DNA of 64,000 bases from JAUIIK01 sp963745675 (GCA_963745675.1 CAVUYM010000011.1:62001-126000), one strand, 5' to 3'. Shown: positions 17,713 to 27,819, counted from the stretch's first letter. The notes: generated by a model not told the origin, from the sequence alone. Numbers and translations: made by a program.

Positions 17713-20420
17713 ATGGGTTGGCCAAAGGTTCGATTGGTGTTGATCGTTCTCGTCCTTCTTGCTGGAAGTTTCACCGGTCTGACTCCCGATATCCCAACAT
17801 CTCCAGGGCTCAATCCGCAATCCGCCCTTGCCGCTGATGCGGTCGTTTCCGAGTGTACCGAGGCGGGGTTCGGATGCGGCCCTGAATACCGTTCAGACGA
17901 CCGGCGGCGGGACGGTCACGTTCGGCTGTACCGGGATAATCTTCTTGACGACCACGAAGACGATCACCTCGAATGTCGTCATCGACGGGGGTGGCACCTT
18001 TGCTCCTCCGGCCGGGGCTTCTGACCGAATCCTGCTGAGCGGTAATCAGATGACGCAGATGTTTCGGGTCAACGCTGGAGCCTCGCTGAGCCTGAAGGGC
18101 GGGCTGGCAGTTGTTGGCGGCCGAAGCCTGCCATCGGGTGACGGGGGCGGAATCCACAACGAAGGCACACTCACGATCGATAAAAGCACGATTAGTGGGC
18201 AGGCCCGGGATTATGGCGGAGCGATCTTCAACGCTGAAGGCGCTACCCTCACAATCACGGACAGCCGTCTCGTAGGTCAGGCAAGGTACGGCGGGGGGAT
18301 CTCGAATCAGGGCATGTTGACGGTCACTGGAACGAGCTTCGAGGACAGCATAGCGAAATTCTTCTGGCGGCGCTCTTGTCAATCGTGGTGGCACGGCAAC
18401 GATCACTTCTTCGCTCTTCGCCAGGAACACGTCGAACGAATCGGGCGGAGCGATCACGAATGCCGATGGCGGTACCCTCACCATCATCGCGAGCACCTTC
18501 ACCGCCAACACGTCCTTCATCAACAACAACCCGAACAACTTCGGCGGGGCGATTCGGAATGATCAGGGTGCGACATCCACCATCACGGCCAGCACGATCG
18601 TGGCGAATACGTCGTCGTCCGGCGGTGGTATCAGCAACGCTGGCGATCTCACCCTCCAGGGATCGATCATTGCCAACAACGCATCGGCCTCGACGACAAA
18701 TTGCGAGGGCACGGTCACGTCGCTGGGCTCCAACCTTAGCAATGACTCGACCTGCGGATCTGACGGCTGCTGGCGACATGCAGAACATCCCCAACATCGG
18801 GCTGAACTCGCTGGGCGCTAACGGTGGACCGACCTGGACGATGAAGCTCAATCCGGACTCGCCGGCCAGTTGACGCTGCCGACTGCGCGCGCTCCTCGGC
18901 CCAGGATCAACGTGGCGTCGACCGGCCGAAAGGCGGCGCTTGCGACATCGGCGCGTTCGAACTGCAGCCTCCGATTGTCCAAGTTCCGGTCGTGACGCCG
19001 TCGCCTTCCAACGAAGGTCAGGAGGTCATCGCCACAGCAGCGTTCACCATTGAAGAGATCAATCGGTTTGACGAAGATCTGACTGTCACCTGCACGGTTG
19101 ACTACGGTGATGGCAGCGGTCCTCAGGCTGGGACGGTCGACGATGCCCAGACCACCTGCACAGGACCGGCGCACACCTACGCTGACGATAATCCGACCGG
19201 GACGCCGAGCGACCCTGTCAACGTTGTCGTGGCGGTGACGGAAACGACCCTGAACAGTGGCACTGGATCGAACATGGTCGTGCATACGATCAACAACGTG
19301 CCGCCGACGATCACGGACATCACGACCAACTCCCCGGTTCCGGCTGGCCAGCCGGCCCAGATTCAGGTGACGGCGACCGACCCTGGCGGCGCTGGCGATC
19401 CGCTGACCTATAGCTTCGATTGCGACAACAACGGTAGCTACGAGACGGCTGGCGTTGGAAACATGGGCCAGTGCTCCATCGATGGACAAACGACGATCGG
19501 CGTTCAGGTTGCCGATGACGACACCGGCATGGCAACACAGCTGGTGGAGGTCACCGGTGGGCCATCCGGGCCGATTCCACCGGGCCCGATGCCGCCCAAC
19601 CCCAACCCTGCCCCGCCGACTGGACCGCAGCCGCCCGGCAACGACCTCTTCCAGCGCGTTTGGGAGCGAACCGACAAGCTGGTTGCCGACGCGGTGACGG
19701 CGCGCACCTGGATGTGGGGGCCGCAGGCCTTCACCGCCGTCATCATGGAGCCCTATGCCGAGTCACCCGGGCAGATGCGCGAGGTCCAGTACTTCGACAA
19801 GGCCAGGATGGAGATCACCGATCCGAACGCCGACCCGAACTCGATCTGGTATGTCACAAACGGTTTGCTCGTTGTCGAGTTGATCACCGGCCAGATGCAG
19901 GTTGGCAACGCCGCTTTCGAGGCGCGTACGCCAGCTCAGGTCAATGTCGCGGGCGACGCCGACGATGCGAACGGACCGACCTACGCGACCTTCAACGGGC
20001 TACTGGGTGCTGCCCCGCGTGCGGTTGGCACGGCAATCATCCAGCGAGTTGACCGGGCCGGGAACGTGACCGATGACCAGCAGCTTGCGGGTCAGAACGT
20101 GGCTGTCGGATTCGTCGATGATGTGACGAACCACGGCATCGCGGCGCCTTTCTGGGATTTCATGAATTCCAGCGGACCGGTTCTCGAGAATGGGCAGATC
20201 GTCAACAGCAAGCTCTTTGAGAATGCCTTTTTCGCGACGGGCAGGCCGATCACCGAGGCGTACTGGGCGACGGGTCAAGGTCGCCGGTACGGAGCGCGAT
20301 GTCCTGATCCAGTGCTTCGAGCGGCGTTGCCTGACCTACACGCCGGGCAACCCCGAGGGCTTCGTCGTCGAGGCCGGCAACGTCGGCCAGCACTACTTCA
20401 ACTGGCGCTACGGAGGGTGA
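17713..20420 (+). CDS. Secreted right-handed beta-helix protein with a Chloroflexota C-terminal domain (about five frameshifts)
   Basis: Exported protein of about 900 residues. A signal peptide (VRLVLIVLVLLAGSFTGL, ending near AADAVVSEC) is followed by a beta-helix with many GG[GA]I[SFH]N turns, for example GGGIHNEGTLTI and GGAIRNDQGAT. The helix ends with DQRGVDRP and GACDIGAFELQ, typical of choice-of-anchor Q proteins. Two PKD-like modules and a Pro/Gly linker follow. The last 230 residues carry RTWMWGPQAF, VQYFDKARMEI, WYVTNGLLVVELITG and CFERRCLTYTPGNPEGFVVE, a domain I know from Thermomicrobia exoproteins. Frame changes occur near 17880, 18365, 18770, 18870 and 20275. The product probably sits on the cell surface. 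Confidence 0.78.
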
Positions 20421-20480
20421 ATCAGGGTCGGGCAAAGTAGATACATCGAACGGCTTGATGGCGATGTCAGTGTGTGACGT

Positions 20481-20557
20481 CGTAGGGGTGGAGCTTGTCT
20501 CCACCCGGCTCGAGGCGACTGCATGTACGCGGATGGAGGACAAGCCCCACCCCTACG
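20481..20557. repeat. REP-like palindrome, family A, copy 1
   Basis: Two arms in inverted orientation: 20481-20507 begins CGTAGGGGTGGAGCTTGTCT, and 20530-20557 ends CAAGCCCCACCCCTACG. Each arm also folds on itself (GGTGGAG with CTCCACC). The middle contains GACTGCATGTACGC. Related copies lie at 29651-29727 and 44698-44741. The element sits in the 195-nt gap between the exoprotein gene and a convergent gene, a common place for REP sequences. Confidence 0.75.
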
Positions 20558-20614
20558 AATTCGGGAAAGAATGTCTTCCCGAGAGGTCTGGATCCTGTCG
20601 TCACAGGGGCCCGA

Positions 20615-21619
20615 TCATGCCTCTTGCCATTCGATCTCAGCGATCCCAATGCCAGACTCGCCGCCGACGGCGTAGAGGAGATAGACGCGCCCATCTTCCT
20701 CGTAGATCGCCGGATCTCGAAGCTGATTGACGAGCCCGTAGGCGACCGAGCGAATCGAAGGCTCAACCGGTGCCTCGGCACCTTCCCAAATCCGTTCAGG
20801 ACGGAGGACTTCTCGTGTACCAACGTCGATCCAATCCTCAAAATCCCGGCTGAGGTCGATGGTTGAGTGAAGAATGCGCTCCGGCGCGTCACCGACCTGG
20901 GTCCAGAAGACGTGTAGAGTGTCGTCGCGCTTCAGCATGGCGAAGTGCCGCATGTTGGAGTTAAAGATCAGCGGCCCCTCGGTGAACTGGGCAAAGCTGT
21001 CCGTCGAGCGATAGAGCTGTCCGGGCATGGCCATACCGTAGGTCGTGCCCCGGTGCTCGAAGACGCGCAGGTAACTGCGTTCGACGACGATCGGCGACTC
21101 GGCGGTGAACTGGATGCCGTCGGTCGAGGTCGCAACCCGCGTCACCTGCCGGCTCGGCGCTTCGAGTCCGTGGAAGTACATGATTATCCGCTGGTTCTCG
21201 TCATCAACATGGACATCGGGCGAGGCGATGTGCGGCGTCGGTCAACTCCAGCCTCAGATCGTGGGGTAATTGTCTCCCGCTCTCCCGGTAGCGCTGCGTG
21301 TGTTCTTCGAGCACTGCATCGCTCGAGCGGCAGCGGCTCGGTCGGGAAGTGCGACTGCTCCAGCCGCAGGCTCCCCGGCACATGCACCCGCCACGGCCCG
21401 ACGAGCGCATCGGCATAGGCGAGCCGGATGTAGCTGCCCTTGTGGTCGGCAAAGTAGAGGTAGTAGCGTCCGAGCGGCTCCTCGATCCACTCTGGCACCC
21501 GAATCAGCGATGGCCCCTGGATATTCTCCCCGATGCTCGGATCGGTCTCTGCGGATATGATTGGCGCGTCAATCAGCCGCCGCGCTGATCCATACGCCTC
21601 TAGCCTCGATACCGCTCAT
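20615..21619 (-). CDS. Beta-propeller glycosidase-like protein (GH43-type, frameshifted)
   Basis: About 330 residues. Blades resembling five-bladed glycoside hydrolases are seen: GENIQGPSLIRVPEW and GRYYLYFADHKGSYIRLAYA near the start, HIASPDVHVDDENQRIIMYFHG in the middle, and RDPAIYEEDGRVYLLYAVGGE at the end. The pattern of Asp/Glu before YLYFADH or YMYFHG repeats is typical of GH43/GH32-like proteins. Frame changes occur near 21600, 21340 and 21240. Start taken at ATG 21619 (MSGIEA, with TGGAG upstream) is tentative. The catalytic acids cannot be assigned with certainty, so it may bind rather than cut sugars. Confidence 0.65.
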
Positions 21620-21857
21620 GTGGACTCCACTCGTCAGATGAGGTGCGATACATCGGGCCATGGTAGCAGCGTCGGGACCTGGCTGAGCCCTACCGAAACG
21701 CACGCACGCGCGCATCCCGCTGCTCTTGAGAGTTATCATCCAGATTGTCAACCGGTTTAGAAATATGCCAGCGTTTCGCCGGTCAGCAAGTAGTCATCTC
21801 AGGATCCCATCATCCGCCCATACGATGCCGTTGGGTGTCATAGGAGGCAAGACGACC

Positions 21858-22175
21858 ATGGTGCAGATCACAGTCGAGATTGAGGGCGCACCCGATGGCG
21901 GCGTTAACGTTCGGGTGTGCAATCTAGGCGAGCGCTCAGTCACTCTCATCTATGGCAATGTGTCAAGCACCGTTGGGCGTGAGGTGGTACATGAGTTGAT
22001 CCGCGACAACGATGTGTTTCGGCTCAACGCCGGAGAGGAGATGAAGTTCGAGGTCAGCCGAGACATACTTACGTGGATGCGCCATCAGCTTGGCGTGCCG
22101 CTCCTCTCGCTCAGAGCGAGCATCCTGGATATGGACGGAAACATGCACATATCCAACTGCTATCAAGTTCAGTGA
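21858..22175 (+). CDS. Hypothetical protein, 105 residues
   Basis: Unrecognised. The sequence alternates beta-strand-like stretches: MVQITVEIEGAPDGGVNVRV, SVTLIYGNVSSTVGREVVHEL, then LSLRASILDMDGNMHIS. No signal peptide, membrane helix or Cys-rich motif is present. AGGAGG lies 10 nt upstream of ATG 21858; a longer in-frame start at 21825 is possible but places that ribosome site inside the gene. It stands alone between divergent and convergent neighbours, so context gives no hint. Confidence 0.6.
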   Translation: MVQITVEIEGAPDGGVNVRVCNLGERSVTLIYGNVSSTVGREVVHELIRDNDVFRLNAGEEMKFEVSRDILTWMRHQLGVPLLSLRASILDMDGNMHISNCYQVQ

Positions 22176-22265
22176 TAAGCGGCGTGTATCAATTCCCGGT
22201 AGCGAACATCTTTGTTCGAAAATCAGGATCTAGCTTCGTCGCTGATCGGCTCCCGGTACTGATTG

Positions 22266-23006
22266 CTACAGAGTGCTAGCGGTGCTGCTCTCCAACGATT
22301 GCTCAGCCGCCGCCCAGACCTCGCGCAGCCGTTCGCCGGAGCGGATTTCGGTGGGGCGGGAGGCGATGTAGGCGAGGAGGCGTTCGGCTTCGTCTTCCCA
22401 CCAGGGCAGAGCGCTTGCCGGTGCATCGGTCCTCTCGAGGATGACGGATTGGCGGGTCGGTTCGACGCGCAGGACCTGCTCGGAGCCGGTGATCTCGACA
22501 AGTATCTGGGGGCCAGCACCCGACGAGCGGGTCGCCATCACTTCGAGTGTCAGCAGCGTTTCGTCGGCCAGCCGTATGGTCACGAACCAGGCGTCGTCGC
22601 TGGCCAGCAGCGAGGCGCGGCGGACCATGACCCGTTCGACGGCGCTGTGGAAGATCTCGAGGGCATAGGACAGCAGCGGCACGAGCGCCTGATCGCGCAG
22701 TTCGTCGGATGATGCGCCCCGTTCGAGCCGGTAGGAGCCGAAGAAGCCGTAAATCTTCCCGGCTTCGCCAGCCTGTACTGCCCGGGCTGCTTCTTCGAGC
22801 ACCCGGAAGCCGTAGAGCGGCGAGACGACCGAGCGTGCTCCCTCCGCCAGCAGCGCTGCGCCGGTCGCGATGGCTTCGGCAGGCACGTTGTCTGATGCGG
22901 TCGTAACGGTCGTTGGAGCTGGAGCGTCGATGTACTTCGCTGCCTCGGTCAACATGGCGGCGAGCCGCTCGTCGCCGAGGATCGTCCAGTTTCCTGTGTT
23001 AGCCAT
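22266..23006 (-). CDS. Hypothetical protein linked to a Gfo/Idh/MocA oxidoreductase
   Basis: 246 residues. Near the middle it reads AVQAGEAGKIYGFFGSYRLERG, and toward the end LVEITGSEQVLRVEPTRQSV and ERLLAYIASRPTEI. These segments resemble the C-terminal substrate domain of Gfo/Idh/MocA proteins (membrane-proximal beta sheet with EITGSEG), but a complete Rossmann domain is absent. ATG 23006 has AAGGAG 8 nt upstream and overlaps the end of the preceding oxidoreductase gene by 8 nt, so they are translationally coupled. It probably works with that enzyme, perhaps as a second subunit. Confidence 0.65.
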   Translation of the reverse strand: MANTGNWTILGDERLAAMLTEAAKYIDAPAPTTVTTASDNVPAEAIATGAALLAEGARSVVSPLYGFRVLEEAARAVQAGEAGKIYGFFGSYRLERGASSDELRDQALVPLLSYALEIFHSAVERVMVRRASLLASDDAWFVTIRLADETLLTLEVMATRSSGAGPQILVEITGSEQVLRVEPTRQSVILERTDAPASALPWWEDEAERLLAYIASRPTEIRSGERLREVWAAAEQSLESSTASTL

Positions 23007-24093
23007 CGATATCGACTCCTTCCGGCAACGGTAGACTGACCGGCTCGCCACGTTGATAGGAGAGCACTGCGCCGGCTGCTAGTTCGATTGCACCGCGCGC
23101 TTCATAGGCGCTCAACACCGGCTCGGTGTCGTTCCGGATGGCGTCGGCGAAGGCGCGGATCTCGCGGACATAGGCCTCGTCGACGTGCAGCAGGACCGGG
23201 AAATTCTGTTGCTGGGTCATGCCGGTGGCGTGGGCGAGGGTGGACGGGCTCTGTTCGGTATCGATCGCCTGGAGTCTGCCCTCGGTGCCGATGACCTCCA
23301 TCATATGGAAGTAGGGGTAGCCTCGCGGCAGGTGGTTGACGACCTCGGCGGCGGCGATTGCGCCACCCTCGAACTCGACGGTGTAGGTGACCATGTCGGG
23401 GATCTCGGAGTCGGACTGGGTCATCCGGGCTTCGGCGTAGACCGAAGTCGGTTCGCGGCCGACGAACCAGCGTGCCAGGTCGGTCTCGTGGACGGCGTTG
23501 GTCATCGCTGCCCCGTGGGTGTACTGGGCCATCTGCAGCCAGCTCTTGCTGCCCTCCGGCGCCCAGTGGTCGGTCGCCAATCGCAGCCGGTCGTACATCG
23601 TCTGTGGGCGGCGCTCGTTCTCGCGGACGTAGCGCACCTCGCCGATGTCGCCGCGCTCGATGGCAGCCCGGATCTGCATGTAGCGGCCGGTGAAGCGGCG
23701 CGAGTGGGCGATCATCAGCTTCACGCCGGCGGCTTCGCAGGCGCGGATCATCCGGTCGGCTCCGGAGACGTTGGAGGCCATCGGCTTCTCGCAGAGGACG
23801 TGAACGCCGGCCTGGGCGACGGCTTCGGTCTGTTCGGGATGCAGGAATTCGGGCGTGCAGATATCGACGAAGTCGAGCCGCTCCCGGCGTAGCATCTCCT
23901 GGTAGTCGGTGTAGTGGGTCTCGACGCCGTACATCTCGGCCGCCGTCATGGCAGCTTCGGCCCGCACGTCGGCGACGGCGACCAGTTCGATCTCATCCTG
24001 TAGTTTCTGGAAGGCCGGGAGATGAGCGCTAAACGCGATCGTCCCGGTCCCGATGACTCCCGCTCTCAGTTTTCGTCGTTCCTCCGCCATCAA
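22999..24093 (-). CDS. Gfo/Idh/MocA-family oxidoreductase
   Basis: 364-residue NAD(P)-dependent sugar or cyclitol dehydrogenase. Rossmann motif GVIGTGTIAFSAHLP near residue 12, FVDICTPEFLHPEQT, then the catalytic EKP motif in VLCEKPMASNVSGAD near residue 100, and HSRRFTGRYMQIRA. The C-terminal domain includes VIGTEGRLQAIDTEQSP. Length fits the family. AAAGGCGGGG precedes the ATG. It overlaps the next gene by 8 nt. Substrates of this family range from glucose to inositol; none can be chosen here. Confidence 0.9.
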   Translation of the reverse strand: MMAEERRKLRAGVIGTGTIAFSAHLPAFQKLQDEIELVAVADVRAEAAMTAAEMYGVETHYTDYQEMLRRERLDFVDICTPEFLHPEQTEAVAQAGVHVLCEKPMASNVSGADRMIRACEAAGVKLMIAHSRRFTGRYMQIRAAIERGDIGEVRYVRENERRPQTMYDRLRLATDHWAPEGSKSWLQMAQYTHGAAMTNAVHETDLARWFVGREPTSVYAEARMTQSDSEIPDMVTYTVEFEGGAIAAAEVVNHLPRGYPYFHMMEVIGTEGRLQAIDTEQSPSTLAHATGMTQQQNFPVLLHVDEAYVREIRAFADAIRNDTEPVLSAYEARGAIELAAGAVLSYQRGEPVSLPLPEGVDIDG

Positions 24094-24154
24094 CCCCGCC
24101 TTTCGTTGCGTTGGTGGGGAGCATCATAGGTGGGGAAGCGAGGGGGTGCAACCC

Positions 24155-24254
24155 GTAGAGACGTGCCGCTGGCGCGTCTCCGCTACGCAACTGTCATCGG
24201 TCACCGGGGAGACGATCGTATAGAAACCGAGACGCGCCAGCGGCACGTCTCTAC
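24155..24254. repeat. REPIN palindrome, family B, left copy
   Basis: Outer arms 24155-24180 and 24229-24254 are perfect 26-nt inverted copies beginning GTAGAGACGTGCC and ending GGCACGTCTCTAC. Each arm holds an inner hairpin (GAGACGTGCC with GGCGCGTCTC). The 48-nt middle shares ACCGGGGA and GAAACC with the right copy. The left arm triplet GCT pairs with AGC in the right arm. Confidence 0.88.
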
Positions 24255-24766
24255 GTGATGAACAGTTGATCGTCTTCCCATTGGATGGGGTTGTCCTTGA
24301 TGTAAGCACGGATCTGTTCGAGGGATTGATCGTTGCGGATGATGTGCTCGTAGAAGCGGGACTGCCAGCGGAAGGATTGGTCAACCTCGCGTCTTATTCG
24401 ACGAGTACAAGCGCCTTTGAACTGGTTGATGATCGACCCGAGGATATCGGGCTTCCATCGAATGGTGTGGTCGATCACGTCTGGGGATTCTGGATCGAAG
24501 TCGATGCAGATGATGCCGTGGAGATGGTTAGGCATGACGATCCAGCCATCGAGCATGATTCTCGACCGCAGTTCAGTGGTCCGCTGCCACTCTTCGGTGA
24601 CGATGATGCCAGCCGGAGACAATCGCATCTCGTGATCGACAATCTGCCCGAAGAACGGCTGTCGATGCTGTGTGCAAATCGTGACGAAGTACGCGCCAGG
24701 TTGCGAGTAGTCCCAGGTCTGAAGGCGCGTTGAGGCGATTCGATACCGGCCGTTGAAATAGGTCAT
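24251..24766 (-). CDS. REP-associated tyrosine transposase (Y1/IS200-like, RAYT)
   Basis: 171 residues. HUH nuclease motif H81-L-H83 in WIVMPNHLHGIICID, and the catalytic Tyr at about 155 in RAYIKDNPIQW. The N-terminus RYRIASTRLQTWDYSQPGAYFVTICTQHRQPFFG is typical of the TnpA-REP group. Start ATG 24766 is chosen by family alignment; its ribosome site is weak. The stop codon TAG at 24251-24253 is formed by the REP arm itself (the GTAGAG box), so the palindrome borders the reading frame exactly. It is probably active on the two flanking REPINs. Confidence 0.9.
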   Translation of the reverse strand: MTYFNGRYRIASTRLQTWDYSQPGAYFVTICTQHRQPFFGQIVDHEMRLSPAGIIVTEEWQRTTELRSRIMLDGWIVMPNHLHGIICIDFDPESPDVIDHTIRWKPDILGSIINQFKGACTRRIRREVDQSFRWQSRFYEHIIRNDQSLEQIRAYIKDNPIQWEDDQLFIT

Positions 24767-24824
24767 GGTGCTGTGTCCATTCGAGCGTTTCTCGATCAGA
24801 TTAGCAAAAGACCCGTTTCGTTGG

Positions 24825-24922
24825 GTAGAGACGTGCCGTTGGCGCGTCTCCTTATCAACGTCGATATTTACCGGGGAAATGGTTTGTACCGAAACCGAGA
24901 CGCGCCAACGGCACGTCTCTAC
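24825..24922. repeat. REPIN palindrome, family B, right copy
   Basis: Outer arms 24825-24850 and 24897-24922 are perfect 26-nt inverted copies, as in the left element, but with GTT/AAC where the left has GCT/AGC. The change occurs in both arms, which keeps pairing intact. This compensated difference means the two copies evolved separately while conserving structure. Confidence 0.88.
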
Positions 24923-24981
24923 GTGTGGGAGGGATCTCACTTGGAGATCTTCTTCGGACGAGGATTCGTACACTTCAACCC

Positions 24982-25949
24982 ATGAAAACGATGCCTCCTG
25001 AAGCACAACAGGCGCTGCTCGACTGGTACCGGGCAAATGCGCGCGATCTGCCGTGGCGGCGGACGCGCGACCCCTACCGGATCATGGTGTCGGAGATCAT
25101 GCTGCAGCAGACGCAGGTCGACCGGGTGATCCCGAAATATCACGCCTTCCTCGAACTGTTCCCGACGCTGGAGGCGCTGGCCGACGCACCGGCGAGTGAG
25201 GTGATCCGTGCCTGGGCCGGGCTGGGCTACAACCGACGGGCGTTGAACCTGCAACGGGCTGCACGTGCGGTCGTCGATGAGTTCGGCGGCGAGATGCCGC
25301 GGGAGGTCGATGAACTGCGGTCGTTGCCGGGGATCGGGCCTTACACAGCCGGTGCAATCGCCTGTTTCGCGTTCGAACAGGATGTTGGATTCGTCGACAC
25401 GAACATCCGCCGTGTGCTGCATCGAGTACTGCTTGGCTCGGAAGTGCCGCAACTAGCCGCGAAACCACGCGAAATAGAGCAATTAGCCGCTAAGAGTGTT
25501 CCGTCAAGCGAAGGATACCGCTGGAATCAGGCGCTGATCGAACTCGGTGCCTTGGTCTGCAAAGCGCGCACCGCTGACTGCGACGTCTGTCCGCTTGCTC
25601 ATTGGTGCGTTGCCAGGCCGGTCATCAACGAGGCTCTGGCCGAGGTACAGTCCACCCGGGTGCAGCGTCGCGGTCGACAACCGGTTGAGCGTTTCGAAAC
25701 GACCAGCCGCTATTTCCGCGGCCGTATTGTCGACCTCCTTCGGGATGCTCCCCATGGCCTCACCGCCGACCATCTATCCATCTGATAGACAGTGAACGCT
25801 CTGAGAATGGCTGGCTTCAGCCCTACGTCGAGGGGCTGGTGCGAGATGGATTGATCGTTGAACAGCCGTTTGCGGGAGTGTCAGAAGACGCTCCGGAGTA
25901 TGAGAATTCGAAGCCGTCCCAGGAGCCGCGCTATGCTCTGCCTGAATAG
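24982..25949 (+). CDS. mutY: Adenine DNA glycosylase MutY (one frameshift)
   Basis: Removes adenine mispaired with 8-oxoguanine. Catalytic Glu at about 38 in SEIMLQQTQV, helix-hairpin-helix LPGIGPYTAGAI near 115-126, catalytic Asp 139 in FVDTNIRR, and the [4Fe-4S] cysteines C193, C200, C203 and C209 (C-x6-C-x2-C-x5-C). A stop appears after GLTADHLSI near 25785, but another frame goes on as LIDSERSENGWLQPYVEGLVRDGLIVEQ to 25949, completing a winged C-terminal part. The 8-oxoG-sensing Nudix-like domain of longer MutY is absent. Start ATG 24982 has only a weak ribosome site. Confidence 0.88.
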
Positions 25950-25964
25950 ACACTGCAGGCTCGA

Positions 25965-26783
25965 ATGAACGCTATGCGGCTGATTGCTGTCGACCTTGAT
26001 GGGACGTTGCTGCGTTCGGACGGGACGATGTCGCCCCGGACCGTCGATGTGCTGGCACGCGTGCGTGAGAATGGTGTCTTCGTCGTTCCTGTAACAGCCC
26101 GCCCGCCGCGTTTTGTCCAAGCGCTTGCGTCGCAGCAGGTAGTCTTCGATTTCGCGATCTGCTGCAACGGTGCGCTGATTTATGACAGCGCGGCTGGAAC
26201 GATCCTGGAACATGCCGCGCTTGAAGCGGCTGAAGCGCTGAATATCGCCACCGCGATGCGCGAACGGTTGCCAGGGGTCTGTTTTGCCGTCGAGATGGGG
26301 CTGCGCTTTGGTTGGGATGCCCGCTATTCCAGTATCCCCGGAGCATTGCTCGATCCCGGTGGCATCACGGCGGACATAGATCTGTTGCTACAGGAACCTG
26401 TGACGAAGCTCATCGTCCGTCATCCGGAGATTGAGTTCGAGCAACTGCTCGATGTCGCGCTGGGACTCGACCTGACTGCGTGCGAGATCACCCATTCGAC
26501 GATGGAGTTCCTCGAAATCTCTCGTCGCGGCATCGACAAGGCGGCGGCGCTGATCCAGACTGCTGAGAAGTTCGGCCTCACGAGTGCCGAGGTCATCGCC
26601 TTCGGTGACATGCCCAACGATCTCCCGATGCTGCGCTGGGCCGGCCACAGTGTCGCTGTCGCCAACGCCCATCCCGACGTCCTTACCGCAGCCGGCGCCG
26701 TGACCGCATCGAATGATGACGACGGTGTCGCAGTGATGATTGAGCATCTATTGGAGCCGTCGAACCGCTCATCCTCCCACTAA
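25965..26783 (+). CDS. HAD-superfamily Cof-type phosphatase
   Basis: 272-residue haloacid-dehalogenase hydrolase. Motif I is LIAVDLDGTLLRSDG, motif II is VPVTARPPRF, motif III includes the Lys of RRGIDKAAAL, and motif IV is AFGDMPNDLPML. A large cap domain between motifs II and III marks the Cof/C2B group, which dephosphorylates sugar phosphates, nucleotides or flavin. It starts 15 nt after the mutY stop (ATG 25965 or 25974), so it is probably in the same operon. Confidence 0.92.
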   Translation: MNAMRLIAVDLDGTLLRSDGTMSPRTVDVLARVRENGVFVVPVTARPPRFVQALASQQVVFDFAICCNGALIYDSAAGTILEHAALEAAEALNIATAMRERLPGVCFAVEMGLRFGWDARYSSIPGALLDPGGITADIDLLLQEPVTKLIVRHPEIEFEQLLDVALGLDLTACEITHSTMEFLEISRRGIDKAAALIQTAEKFGLTSAEVIAFGDMPNDLPMLRWAGHSVAVANAHPDVLTAAGAVTASNDDDGVAVMIEHLLEPSNRSSSH

Positions 26784-26882
26784 CCGAGACCCGTCTGCTT
26801 CCGGACCAATTGGGGATGTCGGAAGTATCGTTCCCGCATCAGACTATTGGGGACTATCGGCAGAACTGGCGAGGTGCAATTC

Positions 26883-27578
26883 GTGGACCACGATCTGGAG
26901 ACAATTGCGAAGCTGCGAAGAATCCAAATTGGTATCTACGTCCTGCATGTCGGACTAGTCGCAGCTGGACTGGTCTACTTTGTGCATAGCCAGGAGTACA
27001 TGCTTGCGCTGGCAGGAGGGCTGTTCGTCTACCCGATTTTCATGGATCTGTTCGGGGCTGGAAGCATATTCCGCGCCTCGATCGATGATCTCCAAGTCCG
27101 GTCCATTGAACACCGTAACCTACGTTGGCTCGATTGCTTTATGGTCGGCTTGTTTGTCATCTTGACGATTGCTGAGGGAATTGCGCTAATCGTTTATGAA
27201 CCTTCTCAGTGGCCGGCTTTGGGAGTTATGCTGCCCTTCTTCGGAACTGCACTTCTAGCACCACTCATTGTCTTTGGATGGATGTTCGATCGTACGAGTC
27301 GCAGAGTGCTATTCACCATCACGCGCTCGGGATTCAAAGATCTACCGCCGGATAGCGAACTCTGGGAGGATATGCAGCGCGATCAGAACGATCACCAGAA
27401 AGAGTCCCTTGTAGCGACAGTGTTCTTTGTCTCTATCGTGCTGCAGGCCCTTATGATCGAGATCTGGATCAGCTCGTTCGCCGCATTTCTAATGGGTAGC
27501 ATCGTGATTACCAGCTTTGGCAAGAACGCGCTACTCAAACTCAAACTGCAGCCCATTCCACTTCCGGCCGAGCGGTAG
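26883..27578 (+). CDS. Integral membrane hypothetical protein
   Basis: About 231 residues with six hydrophobic helices in three pairs: near residues 15-58 (two), 75-120 (two), and 175-215 (two), for example LHVGLVAAGLVYFVHS and VFFVSIVLQALMIEIWISSF. Charged loops between helices (RSIEHRNLRW, SELWEDMQRDQND) suggest cytoplasmic regions. GTG 26883 is preceded by GAGG at 8 nt; an in-frame TTG at 26847 is also possible. I do not recognise the family. It follows the phosphatase gene by 99 nt on the same strand. Confidence 0.65.
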   Translation: MDHDLETIAKLRRIQIGIYVLHVGLVAAGLVYFVHSQEYMLALAGGLFVYPIFMDLFGAGSIFRASIDDLQVRSIEHRNLRWLDCFMVGLFVILTIAEGIALIVYEPSQWPALGVMLPFFGTALLAPLIVFGWMFDRTSRRVLFTITRSGFKDLPPDSELWEDMQRDQNDHQKESLVATVFFVSIVLQALMIEIWISSFAAFLMGSIVITSFGKNALLKLKLQPIPLPAER

Positions 27579-27614
27579 GAGACAGTCTGTGGATCGCAGC
27601 ATGCAGCGGCTTCG

Positions 27615-27740
27615 ATGGCTGCGTCGCCTTCAGATCGGGCTCTGGAATGGGATGAGATTCGACGGCTGGCCGCGCTTGCTCTCGCTGAAATCGGTGAAGA
27701 TCCCGGTGAACCCGATACGTTCTATATCGGTGGTAAGTAG
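27615..27740 (+). CDS. Possible small protein, 41 residues
   Basis: An ATG-initiated frame encodes AASPSDRALEWDEIRRLAALALAEIG and ends in FYIGGK. Helix-like composition and use of GC-rich third positions suggest coding, but the ribosome site is weak and no relative is known to me. It may be the surviving start of a longer, broken gene, since the next feature is degenerate. Confidence 0.3.
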   Translation: MAASPSDRALEWDEIRRLAALALAEIGEDPGEPDTFYIGGK

Positions 27741-27819
27741 CAGTGGTCCCGGTTGAATGGCAGTGCAATGCAGAACCCAGACGTGATAGATCCACCTCGC
27801 GAGCTACGAGCCGACGAAC

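Larger units (their letters stand above)
24155..24922 (-). mobile_element. RAYT element: REP-associated transposase between two REPIN palindromes
   Basis: A Y1-type transposase gene (24251-24766) is bracketed by two long palindromes (24155-24254 and 24825-24922) built from the same arm. This is the classic organisation of a REP-associated tyrosine transposase with its own REPINs. Such elements move single-stranded REP DNA, are usually domesticated and single-copy, and generate dispersed palindromes. No target duplication is visible. The right side abuts mutY, the left side the Gfo/Idh gene. Confidence 0.85.

Noticed and set aside
23185..23892. Plus-strand open frame (235 codons) opposite the Gfo/Idh oxidoreductase
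   Set aside because: Gly/Val/Asp-rich antisense translation of a conserved gene.
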